NCBI RefSeq assembly: GCF_012979535.1
Contig: NZ_CP053015.1
Coordinates: 434,001-498,000, forward strand
Length of the DNA stretch: 64,000 nt
Direction of reading: 5' to 3'
Origin: Sphingomonas lacunae
GTDB lineage: Bacteria; Pseudomonadota; Alphaproteobacteria; Sphingomonadales; Sphingomonadaceae
This document shows, one piece after another, positions 36,750-45,211 of the stretch. Positions within the stretch are counted from its first letter, which is position 1, and every line of letters begins with the position of its first letter. The translations under genes and the position numbers were made by a program. The notes beneath the pieces are model-generated. The model did no database searches, was not told where the DNA came from, and worked only from the letters and a program-made list of their open reading frames with translations.

Positions 36750-36846
36750 TTTCCCCTCTCAGCTTTGGCAGCGGCCTTTGCCCGTGGTTTCCATTGGGAA
36801 CCGCGGGCATTCTTTGTCTTGGCAGAGGGCGAGATAGAGCGACTAT

Positions 36847-36860
36847 TTGACCCCGGTCAA
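36847..36860. promoter_or_regulatory. Inverted repeat TTGACC-CC-GGTCAA
   Basis: Perfect 6-bp arms with a 2-base spacer, located 70-83 bases upstream of the second amidohydrolase. Immediately followed by a second dyad at 36864. Could be a regulator site or contain a -35 (TTGACC). Confidence 0.4.
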
Positions 36861-36863
36861 TTT

Positions 36864-36879
36864 AAACAGATACCTGTTT
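36864..36879 (+). promoter_or_regulatory. Conserved promoter motif D in dyad AAACAG-ATAC-CTGTTT
   Basis: Perfect 6-bp inverted repeat with ATAC spacer; the core CAGATACCT (36867-36875) matches the TAGATAMCT motif seen at 34708, 35575 and 59396. Located 50-65 bases upstream of the second amidohydrolase start, positioned as a promoter-proximal operator. The cleanest dyad of the set. Confidence 0.55.
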
Positions 36880-36929
36880 TGGCACAGTCCTCCCGTAACG
36901 GGCCGAATCGGCCGGGAGAGGAGTTTGCC

Positions 36930-38084
36930 ATGCGTCCCTTTGTCTTCAGCTGTGATGCCCATATTGCCGAGCCGGCCGACCTGTTCAGCAGCCGCATGCC
37001 CGAACATCTGCGCCAGTTCGTCATCCATGGCGAGGCCGATGGCGACATCCGCATCACCAAGATCGGTGAGCAGGTGATCCTGAAAATCCAGACCAATTTC
37101 CACCAGCACAAGACCGGCGCGGGTGACGCCGCATTCAACGAGCAATCGGCCCCGTCGGTCGACACCAAGCGCCGCGGAGCACGCGACCTTGATCTGCGGC
37201 TGGCCGACATGGACCGCGACGGCGTTGATGCCGAACTGGTCTTCCCCTCGCTCGGCCTGATGCTGCCGCGGATCAATGATCGCGAGGGCCAGCGGGAAGC
37301 CTGCAAGATATGGAACGACTGGGCGTGGGATTATACCGCCCCGGTGCGCGACCGGCTGATCCCCGCCGCAATGATCCCCTGCATCGATTTTGACGATGCA
37401 CTGGCCGAGTGCAAGCGCACGGCGGACAAGGGCTTTGCCGCCTTTTGCCTGTGGGAAGGCCTCAACAATTACAATGACCCGCGCTGGGACCCGATCTTTG
37501 CCTTTGCCGGAAAAATGGGCATCCCGCTGGTGTTCCACACCGGCGTCGGTGACATCAACATCCGCGCTCTCAAGGGACCGGGTGGCGCCCTGTTCAACTA
37601 TACGCGGCAGATGAACGATGCCGTCGATATCATCACCCAGCTGGTTGCGGGCGGCGTGCTCGATCGCAATCCAAAGGCGCATATCCTGTTCGCCGAGCAT
37701 AGCGCCGGCTGGCTGTGGGGCCTCGCCGAGCGGATGGACGAGGTATATCAGGGCCATGCCCCGGCAATCAATCCGAAGCTGTCCCGGCTGCCCAGCCAGA
37801 TCGTCCGCGATCAGGTGCACTGCGCGTTGCAGAATGACACAGGTTCCCTTGCGACACGGCGCGGGGTCGGCATCAGCGCACTGCTGTTCGCCACCGATTA
37901 CCCCCATGCCGAAGGGACCTTCCCCTTCTCGCAAAATGTCATCGACCGGATGATTGCCGAACATCCCGACGCCACTCGCGAAGAGATTGCTGCGGTTCTG
38001 GGCGGCAATGCCGCACGCCTGTTCAGCCGGGCCAATCTGCAAGGCAAGGTCGACCAGAGGCTGCGCGAACTGGAGGCCGCCTGA
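36930..38084 (+). CDS. Amidohydrolase_2-family metal-dependent hydrolase (paralogue 2)
   Basis: 384 residues from MRPFVFSCDAH with GGGAGAGGAG upstream; an ATG at 36765 would run through the promoter and is rejected. Metal motif Asp9-x-His11, VFHTGVGD and ATDYPHAEGTFP mirror paralogue 1, and both share LVAGGVLDRNPKA and AERLDEV/AERMDEV, showing duplication followed by divergence. Own promoter region with two dyads. Function as for paralogue 1: probable metal-dependent decarboxylase or hydrolase of a ring-derived acid. Confidence 0.88.
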   Translation: MRPFVFSCDAHIAEPADLFSSRMPEHLRQFVIHGEADGDIRITKIGEQVILKIQTNFHQHKTGAGDAAFNEQSAPSVDTKRRGARDLDLRLADMDRDGVDAELVFPSLGLMLPRINDREGQREACKIWNDWAWDYTAPVRDRLIPAAMIPCIDFDDALAECKRTADKGFAAFCLWEGLNNYNDPRWDPIFAFAGKMGIPLVFHTGVGDINIRALKGPGGALFNYTRQMNDAVDIITQLVAGGVLDRNPKAHILFAEHSAGWLWGLAERMDEVYQGHAPAINPKLSRLPSQIVRDQVHCALQNDTGSLATRRGVGISALLFATDYPHAEGTFPFSQNVIDRMIAEHPDATREEIAAVLGGNAARLFSRANLQGKVDQRLRELEAA

Positions 38085-38132
38085 AGCAGAACGGGGTGGC
38101 CTCAATGGTCACCCTGCCCGCTCCGCGCATCG

Positions 38133-39407
38133 CTACCCGCCGGACTCGGCGTCAGGATGAATGATCGCAGTGCGAGATGCCATGAAGGCCGCAAAACCGC
38201 CGATCAGAAGGCATAGCGACAATATGGCCAGCGCCGGCCGCAGTGACATGTCGCCATAATCAGCGGCAAACCATTGGCTCAGAAAGCCGGCGAGCGTGCC
38301 GCCGATGCCGGTTCCTGCCAGACCAATGACCATGTTGATCGTCGCTGACAGCATGGCGCGCATGGCCATGGGGACCTGCGCAAAGGCAAGGACAATCAGT
38401 GGCCCGAGATGCAGCGTCATCATGAATTTGACGACCATGAAGCAGACGAGCGCCATCCAGGGACTGTCACCAAGGGCAAAAATCAGCGCAAATGGAAAGG
38501 CAGTCAACAAGCCAGCGGCAGCAAGGATGCCGTTGAACTGGGGCCTCGCCTTGCCATAGCGGTCACCCAACCAGCCCGCGAGCAGGTTGCCGATGACAAG
38601 GCCCGCCGCCATCGCTCCACCGAGCCACCAACCCGTCTCGCTCTTGTCCATGCCATGCACGCGCTGGAAAAAGGAGGCGCCCCAGATGATCAGGGCAAAG
38701 CCGGTAATGGGGACAAAGGTCAGCACCACGGCAACCCAGCGCAATGACACCGAACCGAACATGGTGCGCAGCACGTCCTTCATGCTGATGCTGAGCCGGC
38801 TGTTGCGTTCCTCGACCGTCATGCCGCGCCGGGGCTCGGCGACAAACAGCCAGACGACAACACCCAGCACTATGCCGGGCAAGCCAACAATCAGGAACAC
38901 TTCCCGCCAGCTGAACATCGTCGACAGCCAACCGGCGAGCGCAAGACCACCCGAGAGACCAACCCCGCTGGCGGCCAGCATGGCGCTGATCACCAGGGTG
39001 CGGCGTTCGGGCGGAAAGACTTCGACGAGGAGCGAATTGGCGGCTGGACCCGCCCCGGCTTCCCCGGCAGCAAGGCCGATACGGGCCAGCATCATTGTCC
39101 AGAAGCCATGGGCCGCGCCGCAAAGGGCGGTAGCGGCGCTCCACACCATCACACTAAGCGCGACAACCATGCCGCGATCCCCACGGTCGGCATAGCGCGC
39201 CACCGGAAAGGCGGCGAGCGCATAGAAAAGCGCGAAGGAAAGGCCTGTGAGCAGACCGAGTTGCCCATCCCCCAGACCCAGTTCGACCTTTATGTCGTCC
39301 TGGAAAAGCGTGAAAATCTGGCGGTCGACATAGCTCAGCACCGCGACCAGCATCAGCAGGGCCAATGTGAACCAGCGGCGCAGCGGCGAGACAGGGGTGA
39401 CGGCCAT
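38133..39407 (-). CDS. MFS transporter
   Basis: 424 residues with about 12 membrane segments. The A-loop motif after TM2 reads PVARYADRGDRGMV, and YVDRQIFTLF in TM1 recalls the spinster-like/ACS family of organic-anion transporters. Start shares its A with the upstream stop (TGATG). Last of seven genes in a leftward operon of SDRs and a CoA ligase, so it may import the carboxylic substrate. Confidence 0.88.
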   Translation of the reverse strand: MAVTPVSPLRRWFTLALLMLVAVLSYVDRQIFTLFQDDIKVELGLGDGQLGLLTGLSFALFYALAAFPVARYADRGDRGMVVALSVMVWSAATALCGAAHGFWTMMLARIGLAAGEAGAGPAANSLLVEVFPPERRTLVISAMLAASGVGLSGGLALAGWLSTMFSWREVFLIVGLPGIVLGVVVWLFVAEPRRGMTVEERNSRLSISMKDVLRTMFGSVSLRWVAVVLTFVPITGFALIIWGASFFQRVHGMDKSETGWWLGGAMAAGLVIGNLLAGWLGDRYGKARPQFNGILAAAGLLTAFPFALIFALGDSPWMALVCFMVVKFMMTLHLGPLIVLAFAQVPMAMRAMLSATINMVIGLAGTGIGGTLAGFLSQWFAADYGDMSLRPALAILSLCLLIGGFAAFMASRTAIIHPDAESGG

Positions 39408-40414
39408 CAGTGAAGTTTCCTTGCAAGCATTGGCACATCGGCAAGTGCCCGCAGCACGTCGTTGAGGTGTGTACAGCCAAGTGGTCCCGGCAATGTTTCC
39501 AGCACCGATTCCCGCAGCGCGGCCGCTGGCGTACCAATCAGCCGGTCAACATTGCGCGACGCGCCCGGGCATTCACGATAGGGCAGGATGAGGGGCGCTG
39601 CGGTCAGCGCGATGATTGTCCCGTCGCCCGCGACCGTCATGCGCACAGCATATTCGTGAATCGCGGTGCGGCTGCCCAGCGGATTGGGTCCGCTGTCCTG
39701 AAAGCCCGCCTCCGCTTCTATGCCAGCATCACTCAGCCAGACGTCGATGCGGCGCGCGCGGCGCTGGGCATGGCCTTGCTGGTCAGGCATGTCGTGCCAG
39801 CCCAGCCGGTCATCGGGGTTGATCAATGGCCCGACAATGGTCGAGCTCTGGTTGACATGATCGGGTCGCCCGCCCTCGCCCAGCGCCGACGAACCGGTGG
39901 CAAAGCCCGAGCAGATGTCGGTCATCACGCCGCCCTTGCCCGCTGTCGAGCGCTGACCGCTTTCGGCCGTGCGGCGCACCCAGTCATCGGTCCATTGCGA
40001 CCAGATCCACCCGGCAACAAGGCTTGCCCCGGCGAAATCGTCGAGCAATTGGTAGAGGCAGCTGCCGCGCACATCGCCCAGCCGTGCCGAAAGAGCCAGC
40101 CGGCTGGCACCACCCGCCCGCACGCCGACCATCTGTTGCAAGCGGGGATGGTCGGGCGTGGTTTCGATCGCCAATATTTCCCTGATTGGCGAGGCGAGTA
40201 TGTGGAACGTCGCCTCATCGAGGATGGTCGGCGACCCGCCATGCGCTGGCGTCAGCAGGTCGCGGGCCATGCCGCGCATGTCCTTGTTGGACGCGACACC
40301 ATCCTGCCAGGTCGTGTCGATGGAGGTGGTGCGCCTGACCGATCCCGGCCGGCGCGCCGGCGCCACCCCCGCCGACTGGCGAGCCCAGGGATATTGCGCC
40401 GGTGCCTGTGTCAT
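39407..40414 (-). CDS. DUF2889 family protein
   Basis: 335 residues from MTQAPAQYPW; a longer upstream frame overlaps the neighbouring SDR in another frame and is rejected. RRTTSIDTTW and the C-terminal CTHLNDVLRALADVP are DUF2889 features. The family is of unknown function and, from memory, often sits among acyl-CoA and ring-degradation genes. Here it lies between an SDR and an MFS transporter in the same operon. Confidence 0.75.
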   Translation of the reverse strand: MTQAPAQYPWARQSAGVAPARRPGSVRRTTSIDTTWQDGVASNKDMRGMARDLLTPAHGGSPTILDEATFHILASPIREILAIETTPDHPRLQQMVGVRAGGASRLALSARLGDVRGSCLYQLLDDFAGASLVAGWIWSQWTDDWVRRTAESGQRSTAGKGGVMTDICSGFATGSSALGEGGRPDHVNQSSTIVGPLINPDDRLGWHDMPDQQGHAQRRARRIDVWLSDAGIEAEAGFQDSGPNPLGSRTAIHEYAVRMTVAGDGTIIALTAAPLILPYRECPGASRNVDRLIGTPAAALRESVLETLPGPLGCTHLNDVLRALADVPMLARKLH

Positions 40415-40425
40415 GGCCCGCTTCC

Positions 40426-41217
40426 TCAGCGCGGCGGCATGCGGATGGCACCGTCGAGGCGAATATTCTGGCCATTGAAATAGGTGTTGCGGTTGAGTTC
40501 GAGGATCAGCGAGCCGAACTCCTCGGGCTTGCCGAGCCGCTTGGGGAAGGGAACCGAGGCGTTGAGACCATCCCAGATAGCCGGTGCCTTGTCCTTGACC
40601 GCGAGCATCGGCGGGGTGGCAAAGATGCCCGGCATGATCGAATTGCAGCGGATGCCGAGATCCATCAGGTCGCGCGCCAACGGCAGGACGAGACCGTTCA
40701 CCCCGGCCTTGCATGAGCCATAGGCGATCTGGCCAATCTGCGCGTCCTGCGCCGCAACCGACGCGGTCAGCGTGATGCAGCCGCGTTCGCCATCCTCCAG
40801 CGGATCGAGGCTCGCCATGCCGAGCGCCGAGAGCGACGCCATGCGGTAGGAGGCAACTAGAATGCCCTGAGCCGAAAAGGCATAATCCTCAGTCGAAAAG
40901 CGCTTCCAGCCGCCATTTTCCTTGTCCTTGGAAATGGTGCGCCCGCCCTTGGACACTTGTGCGCAATGGACGAGGATGCGTTCCTGTCCGTTGGCGGCGC
41001 GGGCGGCGGCAAAACCTTCTTCGACGCTCGCCTCATCCATGATGTTGACCTTGTGGAAGCTGCCGCCGGTGTCCGAGGCAACCTTGTTCCCCCAATCCTC
41101 ATTGAGGTCGAAGATGGCGACCTTTACACCCGCCGAAGCGAGCGCATAGGCAGAGGCCCGGCCAAGACCAGAAGCGCCACCAGTGATGACGGCCGAAATG
41201 CTGTTGTCGAATTTCAT
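40426..41217 (-). CDS. Short-chain dehydrogenase (HSD17B10-like)
   Basis: 263 residues. TGGASGLGRASA cofactor loop, Ser in TASVAAQ and Tyr-x3-Lys in QIAYGSCKAG. The layout recalls 3-hydroxyacyl-CoA dehydrogenase type II, including the PFPKRLGKPEEFGSL block. An odd VHCAQ replaces the usual NNAG/NCAG. A 3-hydroxyacyl-CoA or cyclic alcohol oxidation is plausible. Fifth gene of the leftward operon. Confidence 0.88.
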   Translation of the reverse strand: MKFDNSISAVITGGASGLGRASAYALASAGVKVAIFDLNEDWGNKVASDTGGSFHKVNIMDEASVEEGFAAARAANGQERILVHCAQVSKGGRTISKDKENGGWKRFSTEDYAFSAQGILVASYRMASLSALGMASLDPLEDGERGCITLTASVAAQDAQIGQIAYGSCKAGVNGLVLPLARDLMDLGIRCNSIMPGIFATPPMLAVKDKAPAIWDGLNASVPFPKRLGKPEEFGSLILELNRNTYFNGQNIRLDGAIRMPPR

Positions 41218-41237
41218 CTGTCTGTTTCCTTGTCAGA

Positions 41238-42032
41238 TCATTGGAGGGATTCGATATTGCCGCCATCGACCACCAGCACCTGTCCGGTGATGTAGCCAGC
41301 GAGGTCGGAGCAGAGAAAAGCTGCGGCAGCCGCCATGTCCTGTGGCGTACCCATGCGCCGGACGGGCCATTCGGCGACGCGTTCGGCGACATGCTCCTCA
41401 TAGCCCTGCCCCTTGGCCGCAGCGATTTTGGTGAAGACCTCGCGGAACTGTTCGGTGGCGATGGCGCCGGTGCCGAGCGTGTTGACGGTAATGCCAAAGG
41501 GACCAAGCTCTGCCGAGAGCGTTTTGGACAGGGCCAGAGCCCCGACCCGGTAGGTGTTCTGCGCGGCGCGCGGCAGCTTGCGGTGCGGCTGCTTCACCGA
41601 ATTTGTGCCGATGGTGAGAACGCGGCCCCAATGCTGCTCACGCATATGGGGTATGACGGCCTGCACCGCCCAGCGGAAGGCCATGACATTGTTGGTGTGG
41701 GCGGCGGCAAAGACGTCATCATCCACGTCGAGAAAGGCGCCCTTTGGCCCGGAATCGACGTTGAAGATCAGGATGTCGGGCGGACCAAAGGCGGCGGTGG
41801 CTGCTGCAACCGCATGGGCAATGCCATCCTTGGTCGTGCAATCGGCAGCGACGCCAGCGGCCTGACCGCCCTTGGTAGCGATAGCCCTGACAGCATCCTC
41901 AACCGGTCCGGCAGTACGCGCGGCGAGCACCACCCGGCAGCCTTCAGCGGCCAATTGTTCGGCGCAGCCGAGGCCAATGCCCTTTGACCCACCGAACACC
42001 AATGCCACCTTGCCGCTGATGCCGAGATCCAT
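41238..42032 (-). CDS. Atypical short-chain dehydrogenase lacking Tyr-x3-Lys
   Basis: 264 residues. GGSKGIG cofactor loop at 14-20 and GTNSVKQPH for the Ser region, but the catalytic segment reads NTYRVGALALSK: Tyr161 is followed four residues later by Ala165, not Lys. IFNVDSG replaces NNAG. A subgroup of SDRs with an altered active site is known, so it may use another residue or a different reaction. C-terminal VVDGGNIESLQ is intact. Fourth gene in the leftward operon. Confidence 0.85.
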   Translation of the reverse strand: MDLGISGKVALVFGGSKGIGLGCAEQLAAEGCRVVLAARTAGPVEDAVRAIATKGGQAAGVAADCTTKDGIAHAVAAATAAFGPPDILIFNVDSGPKGAFLDVDDDVFAAAHTNNVMAFRWAVQAVIPHMREQHWGRVLTIGTNSVKQPHRKLPRAAQNTYRVGALALSKTLSAELGPFGITVNTLGTGAIATEQFREVFTKIAAAKGQGYEEHVAERVAEWPVRRMGTPQDMAAAAAFLCSDLAGYITGQVLVVDGGNIESLQ

Positions 42033-42035
42033 TGT

Positions 42036-42851
42036 TCAATGCTCCCGCTGGGCCTTGAGCCGGTCCTGCAACAGGCTGCTCCGGCCACTGCTGGCGGCGA
42101 TGGTCGAGCCGCCATCCATCCTGAGGCTGGTGCCGGTGATGTAGCTGGCTTGCGGCGAGGCGAGGAAAAGGCAGGCGAAAGCGATGTCCTCCGGCGTGCC
42201 TGCGCGGCCGACCGGAACTGTCGCGCCATAGGCGGCAAGGCCTTCATCGCCGAGGACGGCCCGTGCCCGGTCGCTGGCAACCAGCCCGGGGTTGATCGCG
42301 TTGACGGTGATGTTTTCCGCAACAACATCCGCCGCCGCCCCGCGGACAAAGGCGTCAAGCGCGGCCTTGGCCATGCCATAGGCGGTCATGCCGGGAACAA
42401 CGGTGGCGGTGCCATTGACCGAGCCGATGGCGATGAAGCGGCCACCTTGCGGCGAGGTGGCAAGGTGCGGCCGAGCGGCATCGAGCAGCCACCAGGCCGC
42501 CTTGGCGGTGCTGGCAATCCCTGCCTCCATGGCGTCATCGGAGACATGGCCAAGGCCCCCGTGGGGAATGTCGGCAGCGGCGTGGACGATGATGTCGATG
42601 CCGCCAAAGCGGGCGGCGGTGGCGTCGATCAGCGCGCGGCACTGCTCATGATGCTTGACGTCGATGCCAAATATCTCGGCAGTGCCGCCAGCGGCGCTGA
42701 TCTCGGCCTTGGTCTCTTCGGCGAAGGACAGGGTGCGGGCGGCGAGCATGACATTCGCCCCCGCTGCGGCGAAAGCTAGCGCAATGCCGCGACCGACACC
42801 CCGCCCTCCACCGGTGACGATGACGGTGCGGCCGGAAAAATCGCCGCTCAT
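42036..42851 (-). CDS. Short-chain dehydrogenase
   Basis: 271 residues, classical SDR: TGGGRGVGRGI, VHAAADIP, Ser in AIGSVNG, Tyr-x3-Lys in TAYGMAKAAL, and RMDGGSTIA near the end. A basic tail (about 255-271) follows the core. Its start overlaps the ligase stop by four bases. Substrate unknown, presumably an alcohol or ketone of the ring intermediate. Confidence 0.88.
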   Translation of the reverse strand: MSGDFSGRTVIVTGGGRGVGRGIALAFAAAGANVMLAARTLSFAEETKAEISAAGGTAEIFGIDVKHHEQCRALIDATAARFGGIDIIVHAAADIPHGGLGHVSDDAMEAGIASTAKAAWWLLDAARPHLATSPQGGRFIAIGSVNGTATVVPGMTAYGMAKAALDAFVRGAAADVVAENITVNAINPGLVASDRARAVLGDEGLAAYGATVPVGRAGTPEDIAFACLFLASPQASYITGTSLRMDGGSTIAASSGRSSLLQDRLKAQREH

Positions 42852-44362
42852 GCTGACTGCTCCGCGAACAGGGCCTGCAAGCCCGGGGTTGATGGCTTCA
42901 TCGACGGGGTGCGGGGGAAGTCCTTGACGAAACGGACGTGGACCGGGACGGCATAGGCAATCAGCCGCTCCCTGAGGAACGACGAGAGTGCGTCAGGGTC
43001 TGGCGCGGTCGCGCCTTCGCGCAGGATGATGGCGGCCGCAGGGACTTGGCCCAGCCGAGCGTCAGGCACGCCGACAACGGCGGCCTCGCGGATGTCGGGG
43101 TGATCATGCAGCGCCTTGACGACATCATCGGGGTGCACCTTGAAGCCACCGCGGATGATGGCGTTGTCCGCCCGGCCCATGATCCACAGATAGCGGTCCT
43201 CATCGAGAATGGCGCGATCGGTGGTGCGCAGCCACTGCATGTCGTTGGACAGTTGCGCGCCCTTGATTTCGAGCAGCCCTTCCTGCCCCGGCGGGAGGAT
43301 GGCACCGCTTTCGGGATCAACCACCCGCGCCTCGACGTCGGCGTGGACGCGGCCGACCGCGCCGCGCTTTTCAGTCCAACGGGCACGGAAATCATCGATG
43401 GACCAGCCGGCGATGGCCCCGGCGAATTCGGTCGCGCCATAGTTGCCGCAGATTGGGATGCCATATTTTTCGTAAAAGGCATCGACCAGATCGGGCGGCA
43501 GCGGCGCGGTGCCACTGATCAGCGAGGAAAGGCTGGAGAGGTCTTCCGCCGCGACATCGGCTTCGAGCAGCATGCGCACGGCGGAGGGGACGGCGGGCGC
43601 GACCTTGGGCCGGTGGCGGCGGACGGTGTCGATCCAGCTGTCGACGCTGAATTTCTCGAGCAGAGCGATTTTCCGGCCGGCGGCGAGTGCGGCGATGCAG
43701 CCATAGATGCCGCCGATGTGGGTCAGCGGATTGACCACCATGGTGACGCCCGATCGCAACTGCGGGGCATCACCAAATTCGCGGCCCCGCTCGTAACGGG
43801 TGAAGCCGGCGAAACTGGCGTCAAAGGCGACACGGGTCAGCGGCACGCGCTTGGGCGTGCCGGTGGTACCGCTGGTCAGCATTTCGATGGCGACGCCGGG
43901 CGAGAGCTTTACCGGGACATTTGGCGCGGGAGCTTCGCGGCCGGGGAGCAGGCGGACGGGACCGAGCAGCGGGTCTATTTCAATGGCGGCACTGCCGGCG
44001 CGGGCGAGGCTGTCAGCAAGGCCCGGTCGGGCCATGTCCGATGCATCGGCGATAATCACCGGCAGGCTCAGCCCCTCGATATCGGCGAACAGGCGTTCGT
44101 CTGGGAGGATGGGGTTCAATGTGACAAGGCAGCGGTCGGTCGAGAGGACAGCAATGATCGCCGCGACATGGCCGGGGCGGTTGCGCAGCATGACGCCGAC
44201 GCGGGCATCCTGCGGCAGACCCATGCCGTCGAGCGCGCTTTCAATAGCGGTGACGGCAGCGGCGATCTGTCCCCAGCTATACTCCTGCCCGGCGAAATCG
44301 ATCTGGGTTCGCGCCGGGTCGATGGCCATTATCGCCCGCAGCTTTTCGGTCATCAGCGCCAT
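42848..44362 (-). CDS. AMP-dependent acyl-CoA synthetase
   Basis: 504 residues. P-loop TSGTTGTPKRVPL, the YGATEFAG motif, hinge ADNAIIRGGFKVHPDDVV and C-terminal Lys in PRTPSMKPST, where Met replaces the usual Gly before Lys. A carboxylate-activating ligase that would feed the surrounding SDR and dehydrogenase genes. Second gene of the leftward operon, overlapping at both ends. Confidence 0.9.
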   Translation of the reverse strand: MALMTEKLRAIMAIDPARTQIDFAGQEYSWGQIAAAVTAIESALDGMGLPQDARVGVMLRNRPGHVAAIIAVLSTDRCLVTLNPILPDERLFADIEGLSLPVIIADASDMARPGLADSLARAGSAAIEIDPLLGPVRLLPGREAPAPNVPVKLSPGVAIEMLTSGTTGTPKRVPLTRVAFDASFAGFTRYERGREFGDAPQLRSGVTMVVNPLTHIGGIYGCIAALAAGRKIALLEKFSVDSWIDTVRRHRPKVAPAVPSAVRMLLEADVAAEDLSSLSSLISGTAPLPPDLVDAFYEKYGIPICGNYGATEFAGAIAGWSIDDFRARWTEKRGAVGRVHADVEARVVDPESGAILPPGQEGLLEIKGAQLSNDMQWLRTTDRAILDEDRYLWIMGRADNAIIRGGFKVHPDDVVKALHDHPDIREAAVVGVPDARLGQVPAAAIILREGATAPDPDALSSFLRERLIAYAVPVHVRFVKDFPRTPSMKPSTPGLQALFAEQSA

Positions 44363-45126
44363 CAGATTGACAGCCCTCCGCTCGCTTCGATGATCTGGCC
44401 GGTGACCCAGCCGGCTTCGGGGCGGAGCAGCATCATCACTGCTCCAGCAATGTCCTCGGGTTCACCCAAGCGGCGCATGGGTGTGTGCTTGGCCGTCGCC
44501 TCGTCCCAGCCGTCCTTTGCCCGGAGGGCATTGATGAAATCGGTCTTGACCGCACCGGGGGCGATGCAGTTGCAGGTGATCTGCCGCTTGGCGACGGCGA
44601 GCGCGGTGGAAAAGGTCAGGCTCTGGATGGCGCGCTTGGTCATCGCATAGCCGGCAGCGAAAGGTTGCCCAACCTTGCCCGACATGGAGCCGATGTTGAC
44701 GATGCGGCCATGGTCGCGCAGCCGGGGCAACCCTGCCTGCGTGACAAAGTGCGGGCCCTTCACATTGATCGCAAATTGCTTGTCGAAATGCGCCTCATTC
44801 TCATTGGCGAGGCTGGCGTCGGCACCATCGCTGCCATAGCCCGCGTTGTTGATGAGGATGTCGAGATTGGGACTACCGCCAAACACCACGTCACAGTCGG
44901 AGAACATGCGGTTGATGCCGGCAAGAGTGGACACATCAGCCTGCACGGCAAAAGCTTGGCCGCCCGCGGAAGTGATGGAAGCCACAACATCCTGAGCTGC
45001 CGCAGCATGGCCATTGTAATTCACCGCGACATGCGCACCCTCGGCAGCAATGGTACGCGCGATGGCGGCGCCAATGCCGCGCGACGCACCGGTGACCAGT
45101 GCGGTCTTGCCCTTCAACGCACCCAT
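44362..45126 (-). CDS. Short-chain dehydrogenase
   Basis: 254 residues, FabG-like: TGASRGIGAAIA, NNAGYGSDG, Ser in NIGSMSGK, Tyr-x3-Lys in AGYAMTKRAI, ASGGLSI at the end. First gene of the seven-gene leftward operon, directly behind the bidirectional promoter region at 45127-45211. Start shares one base with the ligase stop arrangement downstream. Substrate unknown. Confidence 0.9.
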   Translation of the reverse strand: MGALKGKTALVTGASRGIGAAIARTIAAEGAHVAVNYNGHAAAAQDVVASITSAGGQAFAVQADVSTLAGINRMFSDCDVVFGGSPNLDILINNAGYGSDGADASLANENEAHFDKQFAINVKGPHFVTQAGLPRLRDHGRIVNIGSMSGKVGQPFAAGYAMTKRAIQSLTFSTALAVAKRQITCNCIAPGAVKTDFINALRAKDGWDEATAKHTPMRRLGEPEDIAGAVMMLLRPEAGWVTGQIIEASGGLSI

Positions 45127-45163
45127 CGACTCTCTCCCTGCCCCAACCCTGCCAACATAGTTG

Positions 45164-45179
45164 ACCTAGTGCAATAGGT
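45164..45179. promoter_or_regulatory. Inverted repeat in bidirectional promoter (ACCTA-GTGCAA-TAGGT)
   Basis: Perfect 5-bp arms with a 6-base spacer, centred between the divergent SDR (start 45126) and enoyl-CoA hydratase (start 45212) genes that open the 7-gene and 5-gene operons. Its left arm extended by two bases (ACCTAGT, 45164-45170) is the complement of ACTAGGT, also found at 56629 and 59402. Likely operator controlling both operons. Confidence 0.6.
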
Positions 45180-45211
45180 TGTGCGACCATAAATGGCAGG
45201 GAGTGAGTAAC

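Noticed and set aside
36847..36860. KstR-type steroid operator
   Set aside because: The dyad TTGACC-CC-GGTCAA does not match the AAC-N2-GTT core of KstR sites, and no KstR homologue is in the window.
36765..36929. 55-codon N-terminal extension of the second amidohydrolase
   Set aside because: It runs through two dyads and a promoter-like region, and the paralogue starts at the equivalent of 36930 with a good ribosome site.
36843..38105. 420-codon frame antisense to the second amidohydrolase
   Set aside because: Amidohydrolase motifs are clear on the plus strand; the frame is a by-product of codon bias.
40415..40714. 100-codon N-terminal extension of the DUF2889 protein
   Set aside because: It overlaps the upstream SDR in another frame and has shadow-type composition (Arg/Gly/Gln-rich).
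42938..44650. Long open frame (570 codons) on the plus strand across the CoA ligase gene
   Set aside because: It is antisense to a ligase with all catalytic motifs and shows low-complexity Gly/Asp/Arg composition typical of a GC-rich shadow frame.
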